Shown here: positions 25,740 through 34,074 of the stretch, piece after piece
Layout of the letters: each line of letters starts with the position of its first letter
Position numbering within the stretch: position 1 is the first letter of the stretch
Assembly: GCA_030840805.1 (NCBI GenBank)
Contig: JAVEDU010000097.1
Location: forward strand, 1-61,868
Origin: Actinomycetota bacterium
GTDB taxonomy: Bacteria; Actinomycetota; Actinomycetes; Mycobacteriales; HKI-0501
DNA length: 61,868 bases
Direction of reading: 5' to 3'
Program-made: the position numbers and the translations under genes
The notes under the pieces: generated by a model
What the model was told of the DNA's origin: nothing
What the model saw: the letters and a program-made list of their open reading frames with translations, nothing else
The model's database searches: none

Positions 25740-25979
25740 TCCCGGCCACGAGGCGTGACCGGATACCGCCAATATCGCTACGTTTCGCCACGGGGTAGGG
25801 CAATCCAGGCCGTCACGACCTACTCTCGTGCGCCAAGGGTGGCGCGCGTCCACTCTCGGGTGGAGGTGAGCGGCCATGCCTGGGGCGGCGCGGTGCTGAC
25901 ACCCCGTCGTCCGGTACCCCGGGCCACCACCCTCATGGTCGGTGGCCTGCGCGGTATCCACCGTTCGGAGGAGGCCTCG
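25740..25979. other. Structured 5' region ahead of the GGDEF-EAL gene
   Basis: The stretch contains several short hairpins: GCGCCA/TGGCGC near 25831-25847, TCCAC/GTGGA near 25850-25866, and GGCCACC/GGTGGCC around 25922-25948. It lacks the conserved core of a cyclic-di-GMP riboswitch beyond an AGGGCAA match near 25797. No protein gene supported except the short leader that follows. Confidence 0.45.
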
Positions 25980-26024
25980 ATGGCCCTTCGGACCGATGTG
26001 TCGTTACCGGTGAGTTACCGGTGA
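25980..26024 (+). CDS. 14-codon leader open frame before the GGDEF-EAL gene
   Basis: ATG with a strong GGAGGAGG site encodes a basic peptide (MALRTDVSLPVSYR). Its TGA overlaps a GTG (26021) in the frame of the downstream GGDEF-EAL gene, so ribosomes could re-initiate there; that gene also has its own start at 26081. Looks like a translational leader, not proven. Confidence 0.45.
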   Translation: MALRTDVSLPVSYR

Positions 26025-26080
26025 CGACGGCACCCCGGCTCGGGCACGCTCGTGCGGACCCGACGAGGAGGGGCGTGCCA

Positions 26081-28582
26081 GTGACGGGCTCGGGCGTGAG
26101 GCGGCTCGCGGGTGTGCATCCCCGCCTGCGTGCGTACATCGCCGGAGCGGTCGCGGCCGGGTTGCTCTGCGTGCTCTGGGCCGCCGTCGCGCTGGCGCAG
26201 TCACCGCCGCCGCACTGGGGCCCGGCGGCCCTCGCGATCGGGCTGATGATCGTCAGTCGGCTGATCTCGCACCGGGTGCGCGTCCGTGGCACCGCCGTGC
26301 AGTTCGACTGGGCCGAGGCGGCGGTCCTGATCGCGGTGGTCCTGACCGACGGTCCGGTCGTCGTGCTGGGCGCCGTGCTCGCCGTCGGGCTCGTGCTCAC
26401 CTGGCGCGGGTTGGACCCCGTCAAGGTCGCGTTCAATGCGGCGACGACCGCCGTCGCCTCCTCCGTCGCGGTGTGGGTCGCGTACGCCGTCGCGGGCGGC
26501 GTCCCGGACCCGACCAGCGTCGCCGGCGCCGGTGCGCTGCTCCTCGGAATCCTGGCGTTCCCGGTGGTGAACGATCTCGCGGTCGCGTTCGCGCTGGCCG
26601 AGGAGCAGGGTGTGTCGCCGCTGCGGCCGTTCCGCGACGGCGTCGGCACGCTCGCGGTGACGTTCGTGGGCAATGTGACCGCCGCGTTCGGGGTGCTCGC
26701 GCTCGGGCACGCCGACCCCCTCCTGCTCCTGCTCGCGGTTCCGCCCCTCTGGCTCGTGCACCAGGCGTACGCCGGACGGCTGCGGGCCCGCAGCGAGCGC
26801 GTCGCGTGGCAGCGGCTCGCCGCGACGGTCGGCGGACTCAACCGGCTGGACGAGACCGAGGTGATCGCCGCCGCCGTCCGTGGCGCGGCGGGCCTCTTCT
26901 CGGCGGACGTGGTCGAGATCGAGCTGCTGGACGGGCCCGAGTCGCGTCGCCTCACCCGGGGCAGCGCGCACGGCGAGATCTGGCACGGGGCCCCGGGCGG
27001 CGAGGCCCGGGCGGAGCCGACCGTGCTGTCCACCCCGCTGGTCGACAGCGGGGGCGTGGCGATCGGCGAGGTCCGGCTCTGCTTCCGGTCCGAGGTGGTC
27101 CGCGGCGAACGCGAGGGGCTCGCGATGGCCACCTTCGCGGGCGCGCTGGTGTCGGCGCTCCGCAATGCCCAGGTACACCACCGCCTCAGCACCGTCGCCA
27201 CGCGCAAGGAGCACGAGGCGACCCACGACGCCCTGACCGGCCTGCCGAACCGGAACTGCCTGCTGGAACGCGGTGAGCATGTCCGCGCCAAGGGCGCCGA
27301 CGGCACCGCGCTGGGACTCCTCCTGCTGGACTTCAACCACTTCAAGGAGGTCAACGACACGCTGGGGCACGCGGCCGGCGACCTCCTGCTGACCAGCACG
27401 GCGGTACGGCTCGGCGACGCGCTCCGCGACGGCGAGATGCTGGCGCGGCTCGGTGGTGACGAGTTCGCCCTCCTGCTGCCGCGGCTGCCGGGCGTGCCGT
27501 CCGGGGCCGGGATCGCCGAGGCACGGGCCCGTGAACTGCTGGCGGTGCTCGGCGAGCCCGTCGTGGTCGGCGGGGTCGCCATCACGGTCGAGGCCGGTGT
27601 CGGGGTGGCGCTCACCCCGGTCGCGCCGGGGGAGGGGTGCGACACCGCCGAGCTGCTCCGGCGCGCCGAGGTCGCGATGTACGAGGCCAAGCGATCCGGC
27701 CGCGCGGTAGCGGGGTACGAGGTGTCCCGGGACGCGGGGAGCCTCGACCGGCTGGCCCTCGCCGCGGAGCTGCGCGCCGCGCTCGACCGCCCCGACCAGC
27801 TCGTCCTGCACCTCCAGCCGTCGATCGACCTGGCCTCCGGTGCCCCGATCGGGGCGGAGGCGCTGATCCGCTGGGAGCACCCGCGCCGCGGCTCGATGGC
27901 GCCGGCCGAGTTCGTCCCGATGGTGGAGCACACCGACCTGGTGCGGCCGTTCTCGCGGTATGTGCTGGACCGGGCGCTGGAGGTGTCCTCCTCCTGGCGG
28001 GCCGAGGGGCTCCGGCTGCCGATCGCGGTGAACCTCTCGGCGCGCAGCCTGCTGGACCGCGACCTGCCGGACGACGTGGCGGCGCTGCTGGCGAAGTACC
28101 ACGTCCCGCCGGAGCTGCTCGTCCTGGAGATCACCGAGACGGTCGTGATGAGCGAGCTGGAGGTGGTGGAGGAGGTCCTGGACGGGCTGCGCGCGCTCGG
28201 CGTCCAGCTGTCCGTGGACGACTTCGGCACCGGCTACTCCTCGCTCACGTTCCTGGCGCGGATCCGGGTGGACGAGGTGAAGATCGACCGCTCCTTCGTC
28301 CAGGCGATGAACTCCTCCCGCGAGGCCGCGGCCATCGTGCGGACGACGATCGAGCTGGCCCGGTCCCTCGGGCTGCGGGTGGTGGCCGAGGGCGTCGAGC
28401 GGGCCGACCAGCGGGCCGCGCTCACCCGGCTCGGCTGCGACGCCGCCCAGGGGTACCACCTGTTCCCGCCGATGCCCGTGGACCAGGCCACCGCGGCCAT
28501 CTGGACGGCGCTGGCGGGGATCGAGGACCACGGCCCCGCGGTCGTCCGGCTCGGCCGGGGCAGGCGTACCGAGGACCGCTGA
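26081..28582 (+). CDS. Membrane-bound GGDEF-EAL cyclic-di-GMP enzyme
   Basis: 833 aa. Six or more hydrophobic helices in residues 20-230 form an integral sensor, followed by a GAF-like domain (about 245-370), a GGDEF domain and an EAL domain. The active-site motifs are intact: GGDEF at 458-462 and EAL at 593-595, with DDFGTGYSS and the EGVE motif later, so both synthesis and breakdown of c-di-GMP are possible. Start GTG 26081 is chosen for its GAGGAGGGG site; GTG 26021 would add 20 residues through coupling to the leader frame. The last 349 bp are overlapped by the convergent protease frame. Confidence 0.9.
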   Translation: MTGSGVRRLAGVHPRLRAYIAGAVAAGLLCVLWAAVALAQSPPPHWGPAALAIGLMIVSRLISHRVRVRGTAVQFDWAEAAVLIAVVLTDGPVVVLGAVLAVGLVLTWRGLDPVKVAFNAATTAVASSVAVWVAYAVAGGVPDPTSVAGAGALLLGILAFPVVNDLAVAFALAEEQGVSPLRPFRDGVGTLAVTFVGNVTAAFGVLALGHADPLLLLLAVPPLWLVHQAYAGRLRARSERVAWQRLAATVGGLNRLDETEVIAAAVRGAAGLFSADVVEIELLDGPESRRLTRGSAHGEIWHGAPGGEARAEPTVLSTPLVDSGGVAIGEVRLCFRSEVVRGEREGLAMATFAGALVSALRNAQVHHRLSTVATRKEHEATHDALTGLPNRNCLLERGEHVRAKGADGTALGLLLLDFNHFKEVNDTLGHAAGDLLLTSTAVRLGDALRDGEMLARLGGDEFALLLPRLPGVPSGAGIAEARARELLAVLGEPVVVGGVAITVEAGVGVALTPVAPGEGCDTAELLRRAEVAMYEAKRSGRAVAGYEVSRDAGSLDRLALAAELRAALDRPDQLVLHLQPSIDLASGAPIGAEALIRWEHPRRGSMAPAEFVPMVEHTDLVRPFSRYVLDRALEVSSSWRAEGLRLPIAVNLSARSLLDRDLPDDVAALLAKYHVPPELLVLEITETVVMSELEVVEEVLDGLRALGVQLSVDDFGTGYSSLTFLARIRVDEVKIDRSFVQAMNSSREAAAIVRTTIELARSLGLRVVAEGVERADQRAALTRLGCDAAQGYHLFPPMPVDQATAAIWTALAGIEDHGPAVVRLGRGRRTEDR

Positions 28583-31500
28583 CCGTCGAGGAGAGACGAG
28601 CGGGGCGACTTCACGTTGAGCCCGCCGGCGGCGGAACCCGTGATGACGAGGTACGCGTCGCCACGGGCAACCACCCGGTAGGCGAACCTGCCGGCCTTGG
28701 TGTGCTTGACCGTCAGCACCGCGGTGCCCTTGGAGGTGGACCTCTTGCGCTGGATCACGACCCACCGGGTGCCGACCCGGCGCTGCAGCTCGAGCTGTGC
28801 GTACCTGCCGGGCGAGAGGCTGACCCGCATCTGCGCGGTCTGGCCCCGCTTGATGGTCGCGGTCACGAACGAGGCGTTGATCTTCCACGCCACCTTCTGG
28901 GTGATGAAGGGGCTCGCCGTTCCCGCCCACGCGCCCGGGCCGGCCTGCGGCGTGGCCTGGTACTCGTACCCCCGGGTCGGGAGCACCGGGACGGCCCAGG
29001 CGCCGGTCGAGACCGACCTCGCGGTGGTGACCCGCCTCCAGTCGGCCGTGCGGGTCGGCCGGCTCTCGACCAGCACGGTCACCGCGCCGACCCCGGTGGC
29101 GGTGCCCGGCCGGGTGACCGTGCCGGACAGGGTCGCCCGCTGCCCGTACACAACGGTGCTCGCGGAGGACTTCAGCGTCGCCGCGGTCGGGACCACGTCG
29201 GTGCCGGTGGGCGCCCCCGCGGTGCCGTCGACCGCGTTCGCCGTCACCGTGAACCGGTACGCCGTCGTCTCGGCGAGGCCGGTGACCGAGGTCGTGTCAC
29301 CGGTCACGGTCTTCGGGAAGCCGGCCACGGCCGGCGCGACGTCCACGGTGTAGTCGCGGAGGCCGGAGTCGCCGGCCCAGTCCGGCGCGTTCCAGCCGAG
29401 CGTCACCGCGCCGGCCGTGGCCGGCGCGGCCTGGACACCGGTGACCTTGCCGGGCGTCGGGCCGGCGCAGGTGTAGACCTCGACGTCGTCGAGGTACCAG
29501 TCGCTGTAGCCGGCCGTGTCGCCGACCAGGTCGAACGTCGGCTTGATCGCCCGCCCGGCCAACGAGGTGACCTCGAACCGGCTGGAGACGTAGCCGTGGC
29601 TGTCGCCGGAGAACGCCCGCTCGCCGTCCCGCGCGAGGCCGTTGTAGCCGTTCGCCCCGACCCCGTCGGCGCCGAGGTCGACCGTGGTCGGGATCCCCGC
29701 GCTGGTGTACGCGGCGAGGACCCGGCCGCCGTCCGTGCCCGAATCGGCCCCGCCGTCCAGCAGGCGGTCCGCGTGGGCGAACCAGAGGAACGTGCGCCCA
29801 CTCGCCGGGATCGCGATCGACGAGGTCGTCTGGGCCCGCCCGGCCGCCGCGGGCCCGGGCGCCTCGGTCTCCGAGCTCACCCAGATCTCCGAGCTCATCC
29901 CGATCAGCGACGTCTGGCCGGAGTGGGCGTAGCTGCTGCCGTCCGAGGTCTCCGCGCGGTAGTACGCCGTGGTCGCGTCGTCGGGGTCCGCCGGCGTGGT
30001 GAGGGTCCAGTTGCCGGAGTTCGGGTTCTCCATGTCGTCCGAGAACAGCGTGGTGGCCGGGGCGGCACCGTCCGGGCATCTCGGCGCCTCCGGGGCGGCC
30101 GCGCCGGGCTGGGTGGGACCGGTCGTCATCTGGGTCGCCGCGATCGCGCTGTCGACGGCGGCGCAGTCCCCGGCGGCGAACGTCACCGTGGCCGGGTCGG
30201 ACGACGCCGCCTTGACCGCCGGGAACGTCTGGCCCGCGAGGGCGGCGCAGGAGGCCTGCAGGGTCCGCGCGAGGTCGGCGTAGTCCGCGCCGGAGCTGAG
30301 GTTCTGCAGGGTCAGGTAGTAGATCTGCGCGGCCTTGGAGATGCCCGTGCCGCCGCCACCGAGCCCGGTCGCGATGAGATACGCGGCCCGGTTGCCCACC
30401 CCGCTGTTGGAGTGCACGCCGCCGCTGTCGTCGTAGTCACCGCGGTACTGGCTCGCCGTCATCGTGGCCGGATCGCCGAACTTGGCCGGGTTCGACATCG
30501 AGCGGATCGCGCCGCCGGGGACGTCCTCGCCCATCTCCCAGGCCGTCTGCCGGCCACGGCCGTCCGTCCCGTCGGTCAGGTCGACGAACTCGCCGAAGAC
30601 ATCGGACATCGACTCGTTGATCGAGCCGGACTGGTACCAGTAATAGAGGTTCGAGGTGTGCTGGGTGACGCCGTGGGTCAGCTCGTGCGCGACGACGTCG
30701 TCGCCCGACGCGAAGCCGGGGCCGTACACCATCTGCTCGCCGTCCCAGGCCGCGTTGCGGTAGCACGAGGCGCCGCTGCCGCCGTCCGGCGGGCAGAACC
30801 GGACGGACGAGCGGATCTGCATGCCGTTGCCGTCGATGGAGTCCCGGTTGAACAGCTTCTTGTAGAAGAAGTGGGTGGTGGCGGCGAAGCGGTACGCGTT
30901 CTTCACGTCGGTGTCGGTGCCGAACCTGCCCTCGACGGCCGCGACGACGCCGTACGGCACCTTCGCCCCGAACGCCCTGTTCGCGGGGCAGTAGTAGCCC
31001 GGTCCGTCCACGGTCTCGGGGGGGGACCCGACCCGCACCTGCTTGTGGTCGCACACCTGCCGGGAGAGCGCGGTGTGCAGCGCGTTCGCGTACAGCACGA
31101 CCCGGTTGGCCCGGGCGTCGACGAGGACGTCCGCGGCGAGGGGCCCGGACCGGGACGTGCCGGTCACCTTCGTCCGCCACACCGGGCGCACGCCCGGCCG
31201 CCCCGGTGCGCCGAACACGGCCGGGTCGAACATCGCCAGCTCCGGGGTGCCGACGGTCAGCGCCGCATCCTTCGACAGCGACTCCGTCCGGAGCGTGACC
31301 GCACGGGCGGTCGCGGCGGCCTGCCGGGCGGTGACCTTCGGCGTGGTGGTCGCGGGCGTCGCGGTGGTCACGGTGGAGCCCACCGAGACCGTCTCACCGT
31401 CGGGGCGCACCGTGACGACGAAGTCGGCGCCGAGGACGGGCACGTCGTTCATGGTCTGGTTGAACCGGACGACCTCCAGGCCGCCGGCCGCCGGGAGGGT

Positions 31501-31842
31501 GGCCGTCGTGCGCAGCTCGGTGCCGCCCCCGGTCAGGCCGAACGCGGCACCGTGCTCCCTCGCCAGCCCCCGGGCGCTGAACTCCGCGCTCGCGCCGCGC
31601 CGCACGCCGGTCGGCCGGTCGATCGGGTGGCCGGGCGTGGTCCGGACGCTACGGACGACACCGGAGCGGTCTGTGGTGACGCTCGGCGTCCGGTCGCTCG
31701 AGGCCTTCAGCTCGGCCACCGCGGCGGACCGGGAGGTGGGTTTCGGGGGCGCCGCGGAGGCGGGTGAGGCGGCCACCAGGGTGGCGGTCGACAGGCCGAG
31801 AGCGGTCGCCGCGCCCCAGAACATCACATAACGAGAGCGCAC
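28234..31842 (-). CDS. Secreted thermolysin-family (M4) metalloprotease with C-terminal repeats
   Basis: 1202 aa as read. Signal peptide 1-30 (ending ASPASA), FTP/PepSY propeptide to about 240, then the M4 catalytic domain: zinc motif HELTH at 386-390, third ligand in NESMSD about 25 residues on, and GGVHSNSGVGNRA. A jelly-roll or MAM-like region with Cys pairs, an FN3 domain (about 815-905) and two Ig-like domains follow. After the sequence GGLNVKSPR (about 1085) no stop occurs; the frame continues antisense to the GGDEF-EAL gene for about 117 unnatural residues. The functional end is probably near 28590. GTG start with GGAG upstream. Confidence 0.88.
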   Translation of the reverse strand: MRSRYVMFWGAATALGLSTATLVAASPASAAPPKPTSRSAAVAELKASSDRTPSVTTDRSGVVRSVRTTPGHPIDRPTGVRRGASAEFSARGLAREHGAAFGLTGGGTELRTTATLPAAGGLEVVRFNQTMNDVPVLGADFVVTVRPDGETVSVGSTVTTATPATTTPKVTARQAAATARAVTLRTESLSKDAALTVGTPELAMFDPAVFGAPGRPGVRPVWRTKVTGTSRSGPLAADVLVDARANRVVLYANALHTALSRQVCDHKQVRVGSPPETVDGPGYYCPANRAFGAKVPYGVVAAVEGRFGTDTDVKNAYRFAATTHFFYKKLFNRDSIDGNGMQIRSSVRFCPPDGGSGASCYRNAAWDGEQMVYGPGFASGDDVVAHELTHGVTQHTSNLYYWYQSGSINESMSDVFGEFVDLTDGTDGRGRQTAWEMGEDVPGGAIRSMSNPAKFGDPATMTASQYRGDYDDSGGVHSNSGVGNRAAYLIATGLGGGGTGISKAAQIYYLTLQNLSSGADYADLARTLQASCAALAGQTFPAVKAASSDPATVTFAAGDCAAVDSAIAATQMTTGPTQPGAAAPEAPRCPDGAAPATTLFSDDMENPNSGNWTLTTPADPDDATTAYYRAETSDGSSYAHSGQTSLIGMSSEIWVSSETEAPGPAAAGRAQTTSSIAIPASGRTFLWFAHADRLLDGGADSGTDGGRVLAAYTSAGIPTTVDLGADGVGANGYNGLARDGERAFSGDSHGYVSSRFEVTSLAGRAIKPTFDLVGDTAGYSDWYLDDVEVYTCAGPTPGKVTGVQAAPATAGAVTLGWNAPDWAGDSGLRDYTVDVAPAVAGFPKTVTGDTTSVTGLAETTAYRFTVTANAVDGTAGAPTGTDVVPTAATLKSSASTVVYGQRATLSGTVTRPGTATGVGAVTVLVESRPTRTADWRRVTTARSVSTGAWAVPVLPTRGYEYQATPQAGPGAWAGTASPFITQKVAWKINASFVTATIKRGQTAQMRVSLSPGRYAQLELQRRVGTRWVVIQRKRSTSKGTAVLTVKHTKAGRFAYRVVARGDAYLVITGSAAGGLNVKSPRSSLLDGQRSSVRLPRPSRTTAGPWSSIPASAVQMAAVAWSTGIGGNRWYPWAASQPSRVSAARWSARSTPSATTRSPRDRASSIVVRTMAAASREEFIAWTKERSIFTSSTRIRARNVSEE

Positions 31843-31983
31843 AGTGACTCCGTGTCTAGGCAGGTGCGTAAAAGAATGCCATCTCGCCGCGATGCGCGCC
31901 CAAAGTCCGGAGCAAGTGTGCCCGAATGGTGTGGATGCCCCTCAGCCGGTGTGGATTCCGCCGCGGTTGGGAAGGTGGAGATC

Positions 31984-34074
31984 ATGTCGGACGCCAGCAC
32001 GCTCAGCCCTGCCCTCGCCGAACTGGCCCGCGCCCACGGCGTCGCCACCAGCTACGAGGACTGGGCGGGCGAACAGGTCCCCGTGTCCGCCGCGACCGTG
32101 GCCACCGTCCTCGGCCGGCTGGGCGTGGACGCCTCCACCCCCGAGCGCATCGCCGCCGCCCTCGCCGAGCGCGTCGAGGGCCCGTGGCGGCGGTTGCTCC
32201 CGCCCACCGTGGTGGTCCGCGGCGACGGGGACGCGGGGGAGGTCGTCGTCCACGCCCCCGCGGGTGTACCGGTCGCTCTCACGGTGGAGCGGGAGGGCGG
32301 CGGCGAGGTCTCCGCCGGAGCCGGGGTGGAGGGCGCGCGGCGGACCGTCGACGGTGCCGAGCGCGTCGCGGTCACGTTCCGGCTCCCCGACCTGCCGTAC
32401 GGCTGGCACCGGCTCACCGCCACCGCGGGGGACGACACCGGCGGCGCCGTGCTCGTCGTCGCACCCACCCGAGTGGAGCGCTCGGCCGTCGAGCGGACCT
32501 GGGGCTGGATGGTGCAGCTGTACAGCGTCCGCAGCGCCGACGACTGGGGGCTGGGCGACTACGCCGACCTGGCCGAGCTGGCCCGGTGGAGCGGCGCGGA
32601 GCTCGGTGCCGGGATCCTGCTGTGCAACCCGCTCCACGCGGTGTCCCCGGTCGTCCCGGTGGAGCCGTCGCCGTACTACCCGTCGAGCCGCCGGTTCCGC
32701 AGCCCGCTGTACCTCCGGGTGGAGGCGACCCCGGAGTACGCGGCGGCCGAGCCGGAGCTGCGGGCCCGGGTGGACGCGCTGCGCCCGGACCCCGACCCCG
32801 ACCGGATCGATCGGGACATCGCGTGGACCGCCAAGCTCGCCGCGCTGGAGCTGTTGTGGCCGGTCGCCCGCCGGGAGGAGCTGCGGGCCTACCGGGCCGA
32901 CCAGGGGGAGGGGCTCGCGGACTTCGCGCTGTTCTCGGCGCTCGCCGAGCGGCAGGGCGTGCCGTGGCAGGACTGGCCGGCCGAGCTCCGGCGCCCGGAC
33001 GCCCCGGCGGTGCGCGAGCTGCGGGACGAGCTCGCCGACCGGGTGGACTTCCACGCGTGGCTCCAGCTCCTCTGCGACGAGCAGCTGGCCGCCGCGGGCG
33101 CCGCGGCCCGGGACGCCGGGATGTCGGTCGGGATCGTGCACGACCTCGCCGTCGGGGTGGACCCGGGCGGCGCGGACGCGTGGGGGCTGCAGGACGTCCT
33201 CGCCATGGACGTGACGGTCGGCGCGCCGCCGGACTCGTTCAACCAGCAGGGACAGGACTGGCGGTTGCCGCCGTGGAACCCGGAACGGCTCGCCGAGGCG
33301 GGGTACGCGCCCTACCGCGACATGCTCCGGGCCGTGCTCCGCTCGGCGGGCGGGGTCCGGATCGACCACGTGATGGGCCTGTTCCGGCTGTGGTGGATCC
33401 CGGCGGGCGCGTCCGCGGCGGACGGGACGTACGTGTACTACGACGACGAGGCCCTGCTCGGGGTGCTGGCGCTCGAGGCCTACCGCGCCGGTGCGCTGGT
33501 CGTGGGGGAGGACCTCGGGACCGTCGAGCCGCGGGTGTCGCGCGTCCTCGCCGAGCGGGACATCCTCGGGAGCGCGGTGCTGTGGTTCGAACGCGACGCC
33601 GACGGCGCGCCGCTGCCCCCGGAGAAGTGGCGCGAGCAGGTGATGGCGAGCGTGACCACGCACGACCTGCCGACGGCCGCGGGGTTCCTCGCCGACGAGC
33701 ACGTACGGGTCCGCGCCGAGCTGGGCCAGCTCGGCCACTCCGAGGCGGAGGAGCGGACCCGCGTTGCCGGGGAGCGGAACCGGTTGCTGGCGATGCTGCG
33801 GGAGCAGGGGCTGCTCGGCGCCGACCCGTCCCCGGCGGACACCGTGCGGGCCATGCACGCCGTCCTGGCCAGGGCGCCGTCGCGGCTCGTGCTGGCCGCG
33901 CTCGGGGACGCGGTCGGCGACCTCCGGCAGCCGAACCTGCCCGGCACGGTGGACCAGTACCCGAACTGGCGGCTGCCCGTCGCGGACGGCACCGGCCGGC
34001 CGGTACGGCTCGCGGAGCTGCGGTCCGACCCGGAGGTGCGGCGGCTGGCCGAGCTGCTCGCCGGACCTGCCTGA
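31984..34074 (+). CDS. malQ: 4-alpha-glucanotransferase
   Basis: 696-aa GH77 amylomaltase that moves maltosyl and longer glucan units between chains. N-terminal beta domain (about 60-165) is the extended actinobacterial type. Motifs include QLYSVRSADDWGLGDYADL, GIVHDLAVGV, the catalytic nucleophile region VRIDHVMGL, acid EDLGTVEP and TTHDLPT. ATG 31984 with GGTGGAG. It directly abuts the convergent phosphatase gene: the two stop codons are adjacent with no spacer. Confidence 0.93.
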   Translation: MSDASTLSPALAELARAHGVATSYEDWAGEQVPVSAATVATVLGRLGVDASTPERIAAALAERVEGPWRRLLPPTVVVRGDGDAGEVVVHAPAGVPVALTVEREGGGEVSAGAGVEGARRTVDGAERVAVTFRLPDLPYGWHRLTATAGDDTGGAVLVVAPTRVERSAVERTWGWMVQLYSVRSADDWGLGDYADLAELARWSGAELGAGILLCNPLHAVSPVVPVEPSPYYPSSRRFRSPLYLRVEATPEYAAAEPELRARVDALRPDPDPDRIDRDIAWTAKLAALELLWPVARREELRAYRADQGEGLADFALFSALAERQGVPWQDWPAELRRPDAPAVRELRDELADRVDFHAWLQLLCDEQLAAAGAAARDAGMSVGIVHDLAVGVDPGGADAWGLQDVLAMDVTVGAPPDSFNQQGQDWRLPPWNPERLAEAGYAPYRDMLRAVLRSAGGVRIDHVMGLFRLWWIPAGASAADGTYVYYDDEALLGVLALEAYRAGALVVGEDLGTVEPRVSRVLAERDILGSAVLWFERDADGAPLPPEKWREQVMASVTTHDLPTAAGFLADEHVRVRAELGQLGHSEAEERTRVAGERNRLLAMLREQGLLGADPSPADTVRAMHAVLARAPSRLVLAALGDAVGDLRQPNLPGTVDQYPNWRLPVADGTGRPVRLAELRSDPEVRRLAELLAGPA

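Noticed and set aside
25740-25979. Cyclic-di-GMP riboswitch ahead of the GGDEF-EAL gene
   Set aside because: Only an AGGGCAA-like core matches; the paired GGACGCAAAGC element and the second conserved hairpin are missing.
28234-28582. The last 117 residues of the M4 protease frame as a true domain
   Set aside because: They are the exact antisense of the conserved EAL domain and have atypical composition.
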